A stretch of 64,000 nucleotides of DNA, from NCBI RefSeq assembly GCF_020177375.1, contig NZ_JAIWHV010000001.1:558001-622000 (forward strand), in the 5' to 3' direction. Shown here piece by piece: positions 1 to 8,424 of this stretch. Both the position numbers and the translations under genes were made by a program. Numbering within the stretch: position 1 is the stretch's first letter; each line of letters opens with the position of its first letter. The stretch is from Saliphagus infecundisoli (GTDB lineage Archaea; Halobacteriota; Halobacteria; Halobacteriales; Natrialbaceae). The notes beneath the pieces were generated by a model. That model was not told the DNA's origin and searched no databases. It saw only the letters and a program-made list of their open reading frames with translations.

Positions 1-174
1 GAGATCCAGATGCTGATGGGCGTCCGCGAGGAGGCCCAGTACGACCTCGCCGCCGACTACCCCGTCTACCAGTACGTCCCTTACGGCGACCGGTGGCTCT
101 CCTATTTCTACCGGCGGCTTGCCGAGAAGACGGGGAACCTCCGCTTTGCCCTGCGGGCGATCCTCGGCCGGTAG
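1..174 (+). CDS. Proline dehydrogenase, C-terminal end (partial)
   Basis: Only the last 57 codons are in the window, open from base 1 to a TAG stop. The peptide contains a QMLMGVREE stretch followed by YVPYGDRWLSYFYRRLAE. This matches the end of the FAD-dependent proline dehydrogenase barrel, where the (V/I)PYG-x-x-W...RRLAE segment closes the active site. The enzyme oxidises proline to pyrroline-5-carboxylate and passes electrons to the respiratory chain. The start, the FAD-binding part and the operon context lie upstream, so monofunctional versus fused organisation cannot be judged. The family call rests on this short conserved tail. Confidence 0.75.
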   Translation, partial: EIQMLMGVREEAQYDLAADYPVYQYVPYGDRWLSYFYRRLAEKTGNLRFALRAILGR

Positions 175-218
175 AAGGGAAGCGCTCATAATCCCGTGGC
201 GTGAGGCTGACGACATAG

Positions 219-992
219 ATGTCCTCGTGGAAGCGGGATTTCGCGAGCGGGCTCGTCGTTCTCGGCCCGATCCTCGTCTCGCTGTACCTCCTCTTCTGGC
301 TCTACGGCTTCGTCGCCGGCTTCACGCCCGCGGTCATCCTCGATGCCGAGGCCCTCCAGTGGTTGGTCCCCGGCAGCGGCGACCAGGCGGCCCAGACCCG
401 CCGACAGCTCGCCCAGTTCGTCCGGGTCACGACGGTTCTCGTCGTCTTCGCCGCGCTCACGCTCTCGATCGGCTACCTGATGCGGACGACCGTCGGCGGG
501 CTGGCCGAGCGGATGGTCGACGACGTCGCAAACCGGGTGCCGGGGCTGCGGGTCGTCTACAACGCCTCGAAGATGGCCGCCGAGACCGCCTTCGGCGAAC
601 AGGACTCGCTGCAGGAACCGGTCAAGCTCGAGGTCTGGGAGGGGCTGCGGATGACCGCCTTCCGGACGGGAAAGACGACCGACGACGACCGCGAAGTGCT
701 CTTCCTGCCGACCTCGCCGAACATCACCACTGGCTACGTCATCGAGGTCGAGCCCGACCGACTCATGGAGATCGACGAGGACGTCGAGGACGCGCTCACC
801 CGGATCCTCTCGGCGGGCTTCGGCGACGCCGACAGACACGGCGGGATGGACGCCGGCGTCCCGATCGACGTCGTCGACGACCGGGAGTCGGCCGCGGCCG
901 TCGCCGACGGCGCGGTACGCGAGGGAACGATCGACGCCGGCGAGAGCACCGATCCCGGCGACGACGGAGGCGGAGGCAGCACCCGAACGTGA
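219..992 (+). CDS. DUF502 family membrane protein
   Basis: This 257-residue protein has two N-terminal hydrophobic segments: about residues 10-32 (VVLGPILVSLYLLFWLYGF) and 68-85. A conserved soluble domain follows, with the phrases RVPGLRVVYNASKM, AFRTG and PTSPNITTGYV. The GxxxYxxxK and PTxPNPxxG/TTGY patterns are typical of DUF502, found in bacteria and archaea and of unknown molecular function. The last 60 residues are a low-complexity acidic and Gly/Asp-rich tail, a common haloarchaeal extension. ATG at 219 is preferred because the hydrophobic region begins directly after it. The gene is convergent with ilvE, with a 12-base gap. Confidence 0.85.
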   Translation: MSSWKRDFASGLVVLGPILVSLYLLFWLYGFVAGFTPAVILDAEALQWLVPGSGDQAAQTRRQLAQFVRVTTVLVVFAALTLSIGYLMRTTVGGLAERMVDDVANRVPGLRVVYNASKMAAETAFGEQDSLQEPVKLEVWEGLRMTAFRTGKTTDDDREVLFLPTSPNITTGYVIEVEPDRLMEIDEDVEDALTRILSAGFGDADRHGGMDAGVPIDVVDDRESAAAVADGAVREGTIDAGESTDPGDDGGGGSTRT

Positions 993-1004
993 CGGCCGGT
1001 CGTC

Positions 1005-1934
1005 TCAGACGTACGTGAACCAGTCGTCGTACCCCTCGGCCTCGCCCTCGACGATCTCGAAGAACCGCTGCTGGATCTCCTCGGTGACCGGGCCGCGGGT
1101 ACCCTCGCCGATGACGACGTTGTCGACCTTCCGGATCGGGGTGACCTCCGCCGCCGAACCCGTAAAGAAGAGTTCGTCGGCGGTGTTGAGCTCGCCCCGC
1201 GAGAGCGAGGCGGTGTCGGAGACGGTGTACCCCAGCTCGCGGGCGATTTCGATCACCGAATCGCGGGTGATGCCGTCGAGGATCGACTCCGAGAGCCCGG
1301 GGGTGTAGATGGTGTCGTCGCGGACGAGAAAGAGGTTCTCGCCGGGGCCTTCCGCGACGTTGCCCTCCTTGTTGAGCACGATCGCCTCGGCGTAGCCGTT
1401 CCGGCGGGCCTCCTCGCCCGCGAGCATGCTGTTGACGTAGAGGCCGGTGGTCTTGGCGTTCGTCGGGATCTGGCTCGAGGCGTGTTTGCGCCAGGATGAG
1501 ACCATCACCTCGATCCCCTCCTCCAACGCCTCCTCGCCGAGGTAGGCGCCCCAGGGCCAGACCGCGATCGCGGTCCGGGTCGGGCAGTCGCCCGGGCTCA
1601 CACCCAGGCTCTCGTAGCCGTAGAAGGCGATCGGGCGGACGTAACAGGATGCGAGGTCCTGGCGCTCGATGAGTTCGGTCGTGGCCTCGGTGAGTTCCTC
1701 GAGGTCGTGATCGATCTCCATCTCGTAGGGTTTGGCCGACTGGAACAGCCGTTCTATATGCTCTTCCCACCGGAAGAGCGCGGGGCCGTCGGCGGTGTCG
1801 TAACAGCGCGCGCCCTCGAAGACCCCCGTGCCGTAGTGGAGCCCGTGGGTGAGGACGTGGATTTGGGCCTCGTCCCAGGGCACGAACTCGCCGTCCATCC
1901 AGATCGTGTCGACGTCCATCTCCTCGAATCCCAT
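1005..1934 (-). CDS. ilvE: Branched-chain amino acid aminotransferase
   Basis: A 309-residue fold-type IV PLP enzyme that interconverts branched-chain amino acids and their 2-oxo acids, the last step of Val/Leu/Ile synthesis. Visible signatures are the N-terminal GLHYGTGVFEGARCY, the PLP-lysine region NAKTTGLYVNSMLA, and EGPGENLFLV and GITRDSV toward the C-terminus. Length equals that of bacterial and archaeal IlvE. The ATG at 1934 is used; an in-frame ATG five codons later (1919) is equally possible because no strong ribosome site separates them. It stands alone between a convergent DUF502 gene and ribB. Confidence 0.93.
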   Translation of the reverse strand: MGFEEMDVDTIWMDGEFVPWDEAQIHVLTHGLHYGTGVFEGARCYDTADGPALFRWEEHIERLFQSAKPYEMEIDHDLEELTEATTELIERQDLASCYVRPIAFYGYESLGVSPGDCPTRTAIAVWPWGAYLGEEALEEGIEVMVSSWRKHASSQIPTNAKTTGLYVNSMLAGEEARRNGYAEAIVLNKEGNVAEGPGENLFLVRDDTIYTPGLSESILDGITRDSVIEIARELGYTVSDTASLSRGELNTADELFFTGSAAEVTPIRKVDNVVIGEGTRGPVTEEIQQRFFEIVEGEAEGYDDWFTYV

Positions 1935-2033
1935 GCTCTAACGGTTCGGGGAGGTCCTCTTTATGATTGCGGGACCGGTCCCCGTGGAGGTCGCTACGGA
2001 GGACTCGCGAGCTCGCGGGCGAGAACGGCCCGT

Positions 2034-2723
2034 CTATCCCAGTCGGTCGGCGATCGTTCGCCCCTCGAGATAGACCAACCCGTGGCGGTCGGCGTACGCG
2101 CGGGCGTCGGCGGGCGCGAGGGCGCCGCCGGTCTGGTCGTCGAGCATCTCGCAGACAACGACCGCGGGCGAAAGGTCGGCGGCCTCGGCGAGGGCGATCC
2201 CGAGTTCGGTGTGGCCCTCGCGTTCGGAGAGCCCGCCGCGGGCCGCCCGCAGCAAGTGGACGTGGCCGGGGGCGCGGAACTCGCTCGCGAACTCGGTCTC
2301 TCGAGGGGCGCTCGCGGCCTCGCCGAGCGCCCGGATCGTCAGCGACCGATCCGTGTCGGTGATCCCGGTGTAGGTGTCGCGGTGGTTGACCGTCAGCGAA
2401 AAGGACGAGCGGTCGTCGTAGGCGACGTCGTGGCCCTCGGTCGCGGGGTGATCCACCGTCTCGCCGTAGAACGGGAGCTCGAAGGCGTCCGCGACGGCAT
2501 CCGAGAGGGCGACACAGATCAGCCCGCCGGCATCGTTTCGCATCCGGGCGACGGCCTCGGGGGTGGTCGCGCCCGCGGGGTAGATCAGGTCGGTCTCGCC
2601 CTCCCGGTCTTCGGCGTCGTGGACGCAGACGGGCTCGCCCGCGGCGAACGCCTCGAGGGCGGCCGCGAGCGGGTCGCCCCCCTCGTGTTCGCCCTCGCCG
2701 ACCTGCCGGTGGCGTCGGGTCAT
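2034..2723 (-). CDS. ribB: 3,4-dihydroxy-2-butanone-4-phosphate synthase
   Basis: This 229-residue enzyme converts ribulose 5-phosphate to formate and 3,4-dihydroxy-2-butanone 4-phosphate for the riboflavin ring. The Mg-binding [12 protein letters not shown] near residue 40 is the family hallmark. It is followed by [12 protein letters not shown], the substrate loop [15 protein letters not shown] and the histidine motif PGHVHLLRA, and the C-terminal [10 protein letters not shown] is also family-typical. The reading frame runs open far upstream, but real coding begins at the ATG at 2723, which overlaps the stop of rbkR as ATGA. Translational coupling of the riboflavin kinase/regulator and this synthase is therefore likely. 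Confidence 0.95.
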   Translation of the reverse strand: MTRRHRQVGEGEHEGGDPLAAALEAFAAGEPVCVHDAEDREGETDLIYPAGATTPEAVARMRNDAGGLICVALSDAVADAFELPFYGETVDHPATEGHDVAYDDRSSFSLTVNHRDTYTGITDTDRSLTIRALGEAASAPRETEFASEFRAPGHVHLLRAARGGLSEREGHTELGIALAEAADLSPAVVVCEMLDDQTGGALAPADARAYADRHGLVYLEGRTIADRLG

Positions 2724-3454
2724 GGCTCGGCCCCGACGCGGATCGTGAGACGGTCGCCGTCGGCGAGATCGAGTTCCTCGCGGAGCTTCGCGGGGGCGAT
2801 GAGTTCGAGCTGGTCGTCGTCGTGGTGGGTTCGCTCGGGGGCGATCGTGTGGGCGCCCTCGTAGGCCTCGCCGCCGGCGGTTTCGACGCGCGCCGGCCGG
2901 CAGACCGCGGGGCCGTACGTCCGCTCGTCGTCCTCCCAGCCCTCGATCGGGACCGGGTCGAGCCCGCTCTCTGCGCTCCGCCGGCGGACGCTCTCGCTCT
3001 CGAGATCGACGTTTAGCGTGCCGGGAAACGGCTCGTAGCCCAGTTTCTCCTCGAACTGCTCCTGGTAGCCCGGCAGCGAGATGTAGTGGCGGCCCTCGCC
3101 CATCCCGCTCGTGACGACCCCCTCGAGTTCGAGCTCGGGGTCGCGCTCGAAGATCCGCCGGTAGGCCTCGTATTCGCTTCTGAGGCTCCGTTCGCCGCTC
3201 TCGGTGATCGCGACCCACTGGCCGTCGCTTACGGTGTCGCGGTCGATCAGGTCGGCGCCCTCCAGGCGCTGGAGACGCCGGGAGGCGGTCTGGTTGGAGG
3301 CGTCGAGGCGGGAGGCCAGCTCCGAACAGGAGGTCTTGACGTCGCCGGCGAGCCCGCCGTCGAGCGCGAGGAGCTTGAGGACGGCGAGCTCGTCGGGGCC
3401 GACGGCGGCCGCCGCGGTCGCGTTCATGGCCGCGGCTTCGAGCGGGCGTGGCAT
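2720..3454 (-). CDS. rbkR: CTP-dependent riboflavin kinase with N-terminal HTH regulator domain
   Basis: A 244-residue two-domain protein. Residues ~20-95 form a winged helix ([28 protein letters not shown]). Residues ~110-244 are the archaeal DUF120 kinase that makes FMN from riboflavin using CTP, with [28 protein letters not shown] and [20 protein letters not shown]. This fusion matches the RbkR family, known to act both as riboflavin kinase and as transcription factor for flavin genes. An alternative ATG at 3427 would remove nine residues. It sits between twy1 and ribB in one direction and overlaps ribB by four bases. Autoregulation is plausible (see the upstream repeat) but inferred. Confidence 0.92.
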   Translation of the reverse strand: MPRPLEAAAMNATAAAAVGPDELAVLKLLALDGGLAGDVKTSCSELASRLDASNQTASRRLQRLEGADLIDRDTVSDGQWVAITESGERSLRSEYEAYRRIFERDPELELEGVVTSGMGEGRHYISLPGYQEQFEEKLGYEPFPGTLNVDLESESVRRRSAESGLDPVPIEGWEDDERTYGPAVCRPARVETAGGEAYEGAHTIAPERTHHDDDQLELIAPAKLREELDLADGDRLTIRVGAEP

Positions 3455-3493
3455 AAGCGTACCGGATGTGGGGAGCGTACCGATTATGGGACG
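3455..3493 (-). promoter_or_regulatory. Direct repeat between twy1 and rbkR, possible regulator site
   Basis: The 39-base spacer between the twy1 stop and the rbkR start holds two identical copies of AGCGTACCG, at 3456-3464 and 3474-3482, 18 bases apart. The first touches the rbkR ATG. Since rbkR encodes a DNA-binding domain, an autoregulatory operator is possible. No motif from the literature was matched. Confidence 0.35.
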
Positions 3494-4504
3494 CTACTCG
3501 GCCCAGAACTCGCTTCCCTTCTTCAGCTTCGGAACCCAGGTGTCGGCGGTCTTCGAGAGCAGGGCGACCCGGGACGCGGGGACTTCCTTCACCTCGTCGT
3601 GGTCGGGCATGTGCTCGCCGACCTCCTCGGCGAAGGCGACGACGTCCTCGTGGTCGGGCATCGACGACCGGTCGAGACGGCCCCGGGAGTGGCCGACGTG
3701 CATGTACGCCTTCAGCTCGACGAAATCCGGTTTCGCCCGGCGATAGAAGCCGGCGTACCAGTCGGGGCTGTGCATGTTCTCGCCGTCCACAAGCGTCGTC
3801 CGGAGGACGGTCCGAGTTTCGTCCTTCGCGGCGAGAACGTCCATCGTGTCGATCAGCTTCTCCCAGGCGTCCTCCTCCATCGCGCCGACCACGTCGTCGA
3901 AGGTGTGGCGCTCGGGGGCGTCGACGCTGACGTACAACTGGGTGGGATCGCACTCGGCGAGCATCTCCGGACGGGTGCCGTTCGACACGAGGAAGGTAGT
4001 GATCCCCCGGTCGTGGAACGCCTCGATCAGCTCCGGTAGATGGGGATACAGCGAGGGCTCGCCGTCGAGGCTGATCGCGACGTGGCGGGGTTCCATCGAC
4101 TCCTCGAAGACCTCGCGGGGGACCTCGTCGTTGCCCCCGAAACCCGACAGCAGCTTCTTCTGGAGTTCGAGGGAGGCGTCGACGACGGCTTCGGGGTCGT
4201 CCCACTCCACGCCGTCGAGTTCGTAGGCGTGGCCGTTGTGATCGCGCCAGCAGAAGACACAGCGCTCGTTACAGCGCACGACGGGGGTCATCTGGATGCA
4301 GCGGTGGGACTCGATACCGTACCAGATGTTCTTGTAGCACTTTCCCTCGCCCCGGAGGGCGTTCGCCGTCCAGCCACAGGTCTGGGCCGCGGTGTGGTTC
4401 TCGCTGTGGTAGTCCGGGCTCGAGACCTGGGCCGGCCCGTCCTGGCCGCCGTCGGTGTCCGGGCCGGCTCCCGACCCGGCATCGCGGTCGGCGGAGTCGC
4501 TCAT
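3494..4504 (-). CDS. twy1: 4-demethylwyosine synthase (TYW1/Taw1), radical SAM tRNA-modifying enzyme
   Basis: A 336-residue radical SAM enzyme that joins pyruvate-derived carbons to 1-methylguanosine-37 of tRNA-Phe to form the tricyclic wyosine base. The cluster-binding CNERCVFCWRD (C-x3-C-x2-C) is preceded by TCGWTANALRGEGKCYKNIWYGI, whose cysteines fit the second Fe-S cluster of archaeal TYW1. Later SLDGEPSLYPHL, FLVSNGT, LYVSVDAP and FVELKAYMHVGHSRGRL are family-typical. The ATG at 4504 is chosen because the frame upstream of it lacks family similarity and protein coding character. The N-terminal 30 residues are acidic low complexity. It precedes rbkR by 39 bases. Confidence 0.95.
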   Translation of the reverse strand: MSDSADRDAGSGAGPDTDGGQDGPAQVSSPDYHSENHTAAQTCGWTANALRGEGKCYKNIWYGIESHRCIQMTPVVRCNERCVFCWRDHNGHAYELDGVEWDDPEAVVDASLELQKKLLSGFGGNDEVPREVFEESMEPRHVAISLDGEPSLYPHLPELIEAFHDRGITTFLVSNGTRPEMLAECDPTQLYVSVDAPERHTFDDVVGAMEEDAWEKLIDTMDVLAAKDETRTVLRTTLVDGENMHSPDWYAGFYRRAKPDFVELKAYMHVGHSRGRLDRSSMPDHEDVVAFAEEVGEHMPDHDEVKEVPASRVALLSKTADTWVPKLKKGSEFWAE

Positions 4505-4563
4505 TGGACCCGCTTGCACCGGCGCCGACAAAAGGCGTGTGGTGTGGTCGCCGTCGCTCGCCG

Positions 4564-4869
4564 TCACTCCCCGTTCGAGCCGGGGCCGCCGGGGAGCTCT
4601 CCCGGCTCGGCCGGGCCTTCATCCTCGAGGACGACCTCCCGCTCAAAGCCGTAGAGGACGAGCCCGGTGTTGCCCGTCATGATCACGCCGGTCGTCGGTG
4701 CGGTGGGGACGAACGCGTACAGCGAGACGCCGGCGGCGGCGGTCCCGCCGGCGACGACGGCCCACAGCAGCGGTCGGGGGACGCCCTTCTTCTTCGCGTC
4801 CCGCCGGACGTACCAGAAGAGCGCCACCGACGCCGCGAAGCCGACGAGGGCGACCGCGGTCGATGCCAT
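4564..4869 (-). CDS. Small two-helix membrane protein, unknown function
   Basis: A 101-residue protein with hydrophobic segments at about residues 5-20 (VALVGFAASVALFWYVRR) and 35-57. They are separated by the positively charged KKKGVPRPLLW, which should face the cytoplasm. The C-terminal third (YGFEREVVLEDEGPAEPGELP) is soluble and acidic. The general look fits small haloarchaeal membrane proteins, but I do not recognise a named family. It is 59 bases upstream of twy1 on the same strand and might share its transcript. The start is the only sensible ATG. Confidence 0.7.
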   Translation of the reverse strand: MASTAVALVGFAASVALFWYVRRDAKKKGVPRPLLWAVVAGGTAAAGVSLYAFVPTAPTTGVIMTGNTGLVLYGFEREVVLEDEGPAEPGELPGGPGSNGE

Positions 4870-5000
4870 ACCGGGGGTCGGCGCGCTCGGCGCAAAAGCG
4901 TTCCGCGTGAGGCCGACGCGTCGTCGTCTCCACTCTCTTTCGGGCCCGGCTTTCGTGCGAGGGCAGCCGTTTTTTGCGCCCGGCAGGCCAACGACCGCTC

Positions 5001-5111
5001 ATGCCCGGAAACCACGAGTGCCCTGTCTGTGGCGACGTCCTCGACTCCGAACGCGAACTCGAGGAACACGCACTGGAGGAACACGAGCGCAACCTGAACA
5101 ACAACCGGTAG
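5001..5111 (+). CDS. 36-residue C2H2-type zinc finger protein
   Basis: The very short open frame encodes HECPVCGDVL, followed by an acidic helix ending in HALEEH, giving C-x2-C-x12-H-x4-H spacing. This is a single classical zinc finger and almost the entire protein. Haloarchaeal genomes carry many such mini zinc fingers; a few have been linked to biofilm or other regulation, most are unstudied. Coding is supported by third-position GC bias and by the intact Cys/His set. Asn-Asn-Asn-Arg ends the protein. It sits alone between divergent 4564-4869 and the 5166 gene, preceded by a T6 tract at about 4969-4974. Confidence 0.75.
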   Translation: MPGNHECPVCGDVLDSERELEEHALEEHERNLNNNR

Positions 5112-5165
5112 TCCGCCGGCCGTGCCGGCAGAAGGCGTTTCTCGGTCGGTCGCGAAGGGAACGCG

Positions 5166-5429
5166 ATGAGCGACCGCGACGGGGTGGCGGCGACGGTCGT
5201 CGTCTCCTACGGCCCCGCGGCCGACGGGATCGGGGACGCCCTCGGCGAGCCGAGCTACCGGCGATACCTCCGGCGGGCCCACGAGGGGCGGGTCGCCGCG
5301 GGCGAGGAGTGGCCGGAGTTCGTGAGCCGGGGCTGTGGCTCGAGGGCAGAGGTCGTCCTCCGGATCGAGCGCGTCGAGAGCGGATCGCGGATCGGCGAGG
5401 ACACCGCCGTCGAGTTCGTCCCCCGATAG
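5166..5429 (+). CDS. Conserved-looking small haloarchaeal protein, unknown
   Basis: An 87-residue soluble, mildly acidic protein. The central part (YRRYLRRAHEGRVAAGEEWPEFVSRGCGSRAEV) is charged, and beta-rich edges flank it (ATVVVSYGP, VVLRIERVES). No catalytic or metal motif is evident; there is a single Cys. Third-codon-position GC bias supports coding. It lies 54 bases after the mini zinc finger in the same orientation and is convergent with the phosphoglycolate phosphatase gene. I do not recognise the family. Confidence 0.6.
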   Translation: MSDRDGVAATVVVSYGPAADGIGDALGEPSYRRYLRRAHEGRVAAGEEWPEFVSRGCGSRAEVVLRIERVESGSRIGEDTAVEFVPR

Positions 5430-5441
5430 TCGTCCCCGGGT

Positions 5442-6128
5442 TCACTCCCCGCTCGCGCGAACGCGCTCTACGACGGCGAGGGTGCCGTCGGCGTGTGTCT
5501 CCTCGAGGACCTCGTCGGCCGCCTCGCGGGCGTCAGCGTCGGCGTTTGCGACCGCGAAGCTCCGGGAGACGACCTCGAACGTCGAGACGTCGTTGATCGA
5601 GTCGCCGACCGCGACCGCCTCCGCGACCTCGATACCCGCGGCCTCCCCGAGCGCGAGCAACCCCTGGCCTTTCGTCACCGTGGGATCCTTGACGTGGTAG
5701 GCGTAGCCGGTGTCGATCACCTCGAGGCCGTAGTCGGCGGCGATCGCCTCCAGGGGGTCGCGGGGCTGGTCGCGGTTGATCGCCACCTCGGTCGCCCGCC
5801 AGCGGTTGATCGTGTCGTCGCCGCCCCAGCCGGCGGCGTAGCCCGCCTCCCGGTACTCCTCGAGGACGGCCTGGGCGGCCGCTCGGTCTGCCGTGACGGT
5901 CACCTCCTCGCCGGTGTAGACGACGCCGCCGTTCTCGGCGACGGCGATCTCGGGAATCGCCAGGAAGTGACAGAGCGCGATCGGGTAGGGAAAGGCCTTC
6001 CCGGTTGCGAGCACGACCGGCGCGTCCCATTCGAGGAGGGGGTCGAAGATCCGGGGGTCGATCCCGAACCCCTCGGGGCGGGTGAGCGTGCCGTCGATGT
6101 CGAGGACGAGCGGCGGGTCCGAAGCCAT
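5442..6128 (-). CDS. pgp: Phosphoglycolate phosphatase, archaeal HAD family
   Basis: A 228-residue HAD hydrolase expected to dephosphorylate 2-phosphoglycolate, a product of DNA repair and oxidative side reactions. HAD motif I is LVLDIDGTLTRP near the N-terminus. Motif II corresponds to VVLATGK, motif III to the lysine in VTKGQGLLAL, and motif IV to AVGDSINDVSTF. AENGGVVY and the cap arrangement fit the archaeal TA0175-like class (type IIB cap) rather than sucrose or trehalose phosphatases. ATG 6128 gives the exact family N-terminus; the frame further upstream is spurious. Convergent with the 5166 gene. Confidence 0.88.
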   Translation of the reverse strand: MASDPPLVLDIDGTLTRPEGFGIDPRIFDPLLEWDAPVVLATGKAFPYPIALCHFLAIPEIAVAENGGVVYTGEEVTVTADRAAAQAVLEEYREAGYAAGWGGDDTINRWRATEVAINRDQPRDPLEAIAADYGLEVIDTGYAYHVKDPTVTKGQGLLALGEAAGIEVAEAVAVGDSINDVSTFEVVSRSFAVANADADAREAADEVLEETHADGTLAVVERVRASGE

Positions 6129-6303
6129 TTGCCCCGGGTTCGGTCGCTCGGGCCTAAACCCTCGCGGTCGGCGTCGTACGAACGGCTCTCGCGCCGGCTC
6201 ACTTGTCCCCGCCCGGTCGTTAACCGAAACTGGTATGTATCTCCCGGCGGCGGATAGTTTTTGGTGGTCCGAACGGTATCGGGGGGTAACAAGGACCGGT
6301 GGC

Positions 6304-8385
6304 ATGGTGATCGAATTCGACGGCACGACGGAGCCCGCAGGGCTCGAGATGTACGATCCGATCGAGCAACGGCGACTGCACATCCGAACGCCGGAACCGG
6401 CCACGCCCCGGCCGATCCCGGAGACGGAGTTCTGTTTCCCGGTTGACACGGCCTGTGCGATCGAGACGGAGTCCGTCGTCTTCGACCAGAAGTACTCCGT
6501 CGACGTCCACGACGGCGACGGCCGGTGGGAGAAGGGGTTGAAGGCCGGCGAGACGATCCATCTCGGGGCCGACGAGCAGTTCGTCGGCCTGGGTGGGCCG
6601 ATCAAGGTCTACTGTCGGGTTGCCGGCGACGCCCGGCTCGAGGCCGGGATCAACTCGATCCGTCTCGAGTTCTCCGAGCCGACCGACGTCGAGATCGGCG
6701 CGCGCTCGCTCCATGAGAACCCCCACGGGACGATCACCACGCCCGACGACCCCGAGTCGATGATGAGCGCGGTCTCCGCGTTTTCCTCGGCGCTCAAGAC
6801 GACCTCCCCCGAGCGGTCCTGGCCGACCCTTCGGGGCCACCCTCCGCTGATCGAGCGCGGGCCCGAACTCGACGTCCCCGACCCGATCGAGCCGATCGAG
6901 ACGCCGGTGACGATCGAGGTGCCCGCGACCCACCGGAACGTCTACACCGTCGCACCCCTCGCGTTCTACCTCGGCGCCGACGTCCGGCCCGGCGGCGATC
7001 CCGCGATCGTCACCGACCGCGACCGCTACGAGCTCGGCGTCGGGATCTCCCTCGAGGACGACGTCGCCCGGACGCTCAAACACGTCTTCCTGCTCGACTG
7101 TCTCGTCCGCATGAACGGGCTCTTCCAGTACGACCTCTACGAACGCTCGGCCCTCGACGGGCGGCTCCCCTTCTCGCTCAGTGAGACGTATCGCGCGTCG
7201 CTTACCGAACGGCTCGATCGCTACCTCGACGTTCCCGTCGACCTGCTGGAGCCGTACGTCCCCCGCTGGTCGCTGACCGCCCACGTCCCCTCGATTCCGG
7301 AGGGCATCGAGGTCCTCCCGTTCGTGGTCAACGAACTGGGGATCGTCCGGGAGCCAAGCGGACAGCGCGTCGAGTCGGTCGCAGACCGGCCCGCCGGGGA
7401 GGCCCAGCTCCTCCGCTCTGCGGGCACCGCCCGCGCGCCGGTGTTCACGCCCGGGGAGGACGACGGGCTCGACCTCGTCGAACCCGACGTCACCGGCGAG
7501 TCGATCGAACACGCCTGGTTCGGCTCGCAGGTCCCCCGTGGCGCCTCGAAGGGGACCATCGAGGCGTTTCGAAGCCAGCTCGAGCGCGGCGAGCGCAACC
7601 GCTCGATCGAGATCCTGCTGGTCTGCAACGACGCGCGGATGATCGAGGAACATGACGTCCTGGACGATACCTACGGCGCGCGCGAGACCCTCCCCTTCGA
7701 CGTCCACTCGGAGTTCGGCGTGACGACCGACGAACTCGCCGATCTCTTGACCGACGGCGGCTACGACTTCCTCCACTACATCGGCCACGCGACCCCCAAC
7801 GGCCTCCGGTGTTCCGACGGCGAACTCGACGTTCGGACGCTCCCCTCGATCGACCTCGGCGTCTTCTTCCTCAACGCCTGTCGCTCCTACGAGCAGGGGT
7901 ACGCGATGGCCGAGCGCGGCGCCTTCGGCGGCGTCGCCACCCTCGCCGACGTCGCCAACGAAGGCGCCGTGGAGATGGGCGAGACCATCGCTCGGTTGCT
8001 GAATTTGGGATTCCCGCTTCGTGCGGCCCTTGAACTTGCACGGGAGACAACAGTTTTGGGTAATCGGTACTTGATCGTCGGGGATGGATCTACCGATATT
8101 GCTCAGACCGACGGAGGAGCGCCTACTGTCGTCAAGATAGAAGAGCAAGGTGATGTCTACGATGTTGTCCTTCGGACTTATCCCACCAAAGAACTCCCCG
8201 TCGGAACAGTCAGCAGCCCAAATATTGAATCAAATATCGAAAAACGCCTGACTCCATGCGATATGGAACTTGGGACTATAGAGCATCCGAGGCTCAGCGA
8301 GTATCTTCTGTGGATAGACGTCCCAATCTTACACGGCAACGAGTTGATCTGGAACGAGAACCTTACTTCGATTGATTTCCTGTAG
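6304..8385 (+). CDS. CHAT-domain (caspase-like) protein
   Basis: A 693-residue protein. Residues ~1-450 are a poorly characterised haloarchaeal region. Residues ~440-610 look like a CHAT protease fold: a strand reaching YDFLHYIGHATPNG with the catalytic His (His495, or His491), then GVFFLNACRSYEQGYAM with the nucleophile Cys526, then FGGVATLADVANEGAV. CHAT proteins are caspase-like peptidases, often tied to defence or programmed death in prokaryotes; this one has no obvious partner gene. ATG 6304 is chosen; an in-frame ATG at 6235 would add 23 residues. Base and codon composition changes abruptly at about 7990, from very GC-rich to A/T-rich codons, and the last ~130 residues keep that composition. 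Confidence 0.7.
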   Translation: MVIEFDGTTEPAGLEMYDPIEQRRLHIRTPEPATPRPIPETEFCFPVDTACAIETESVVFDQKYSVDVHDGDGRWEKGLKAGETIHLGADEQFVGLGGPIKVYCRVAGDARLEAGINSIRLEFSEPTDVEIGARSLHENPHGTITTPDDPESMMSAVSAFSSALKTTSPERSWPTLRGHPPLIERGPELDVPDPIEPIETPVTIEVPATHRNVYTVAPLAFYLGADVRPGGDPAIVTDRDRYELGVGISLEDDVARTLKHVFLLDCLVRMNGLFQYDLYERSALDGRLPFSLSETYRASLTERLDRYLDVPVDLLEPYVPRWSLTAHVPSIPEGIEVLPFVVNELGIVREPSGQRVESVADRPAGEAQLLRSAGTARAPVFTPGEDDGLDLVEPDVTGESIEHAWFGSQVPRGASKGTIEAFRSQLERGERNRSIEILLVCNDARMIEEHDVLDDTYGARETLPFDVHSEFGVTTDELADLLTDGGYDFLHYIGHATPNGLRCSDGELDVRTLPSIDLGVFFLNACRSYEQGYAMAERGAFGGVATLADVANEGAVEMGETIARLLNLGFPLRAALELARETTVLGNRYLIVGDGSTDIAQTDGGAPTVVKIEEQGDVYDVVLRTYPTKELPVGTVSSPNIESNIEKRLTPCDMELGTIEHPRLSEYLLWIDVPILHGNELIWNENLTSIDFL

Positions 8386-8424
8386 CAGGCAACCGGCTTC
8401 AACTACCTATCATCTGGCTGATCT

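Noticed and set aside
2034-4205. Very long minus-strand open frame of 723 codons covering ribB and opposite/overlapping rbkR and twy1
   Set aside because: Only its last 229 codons are a recognisable protein (ribB); the rest is Arg/Pro-rich artefact of high GC in another frame of rbkR and twy1.
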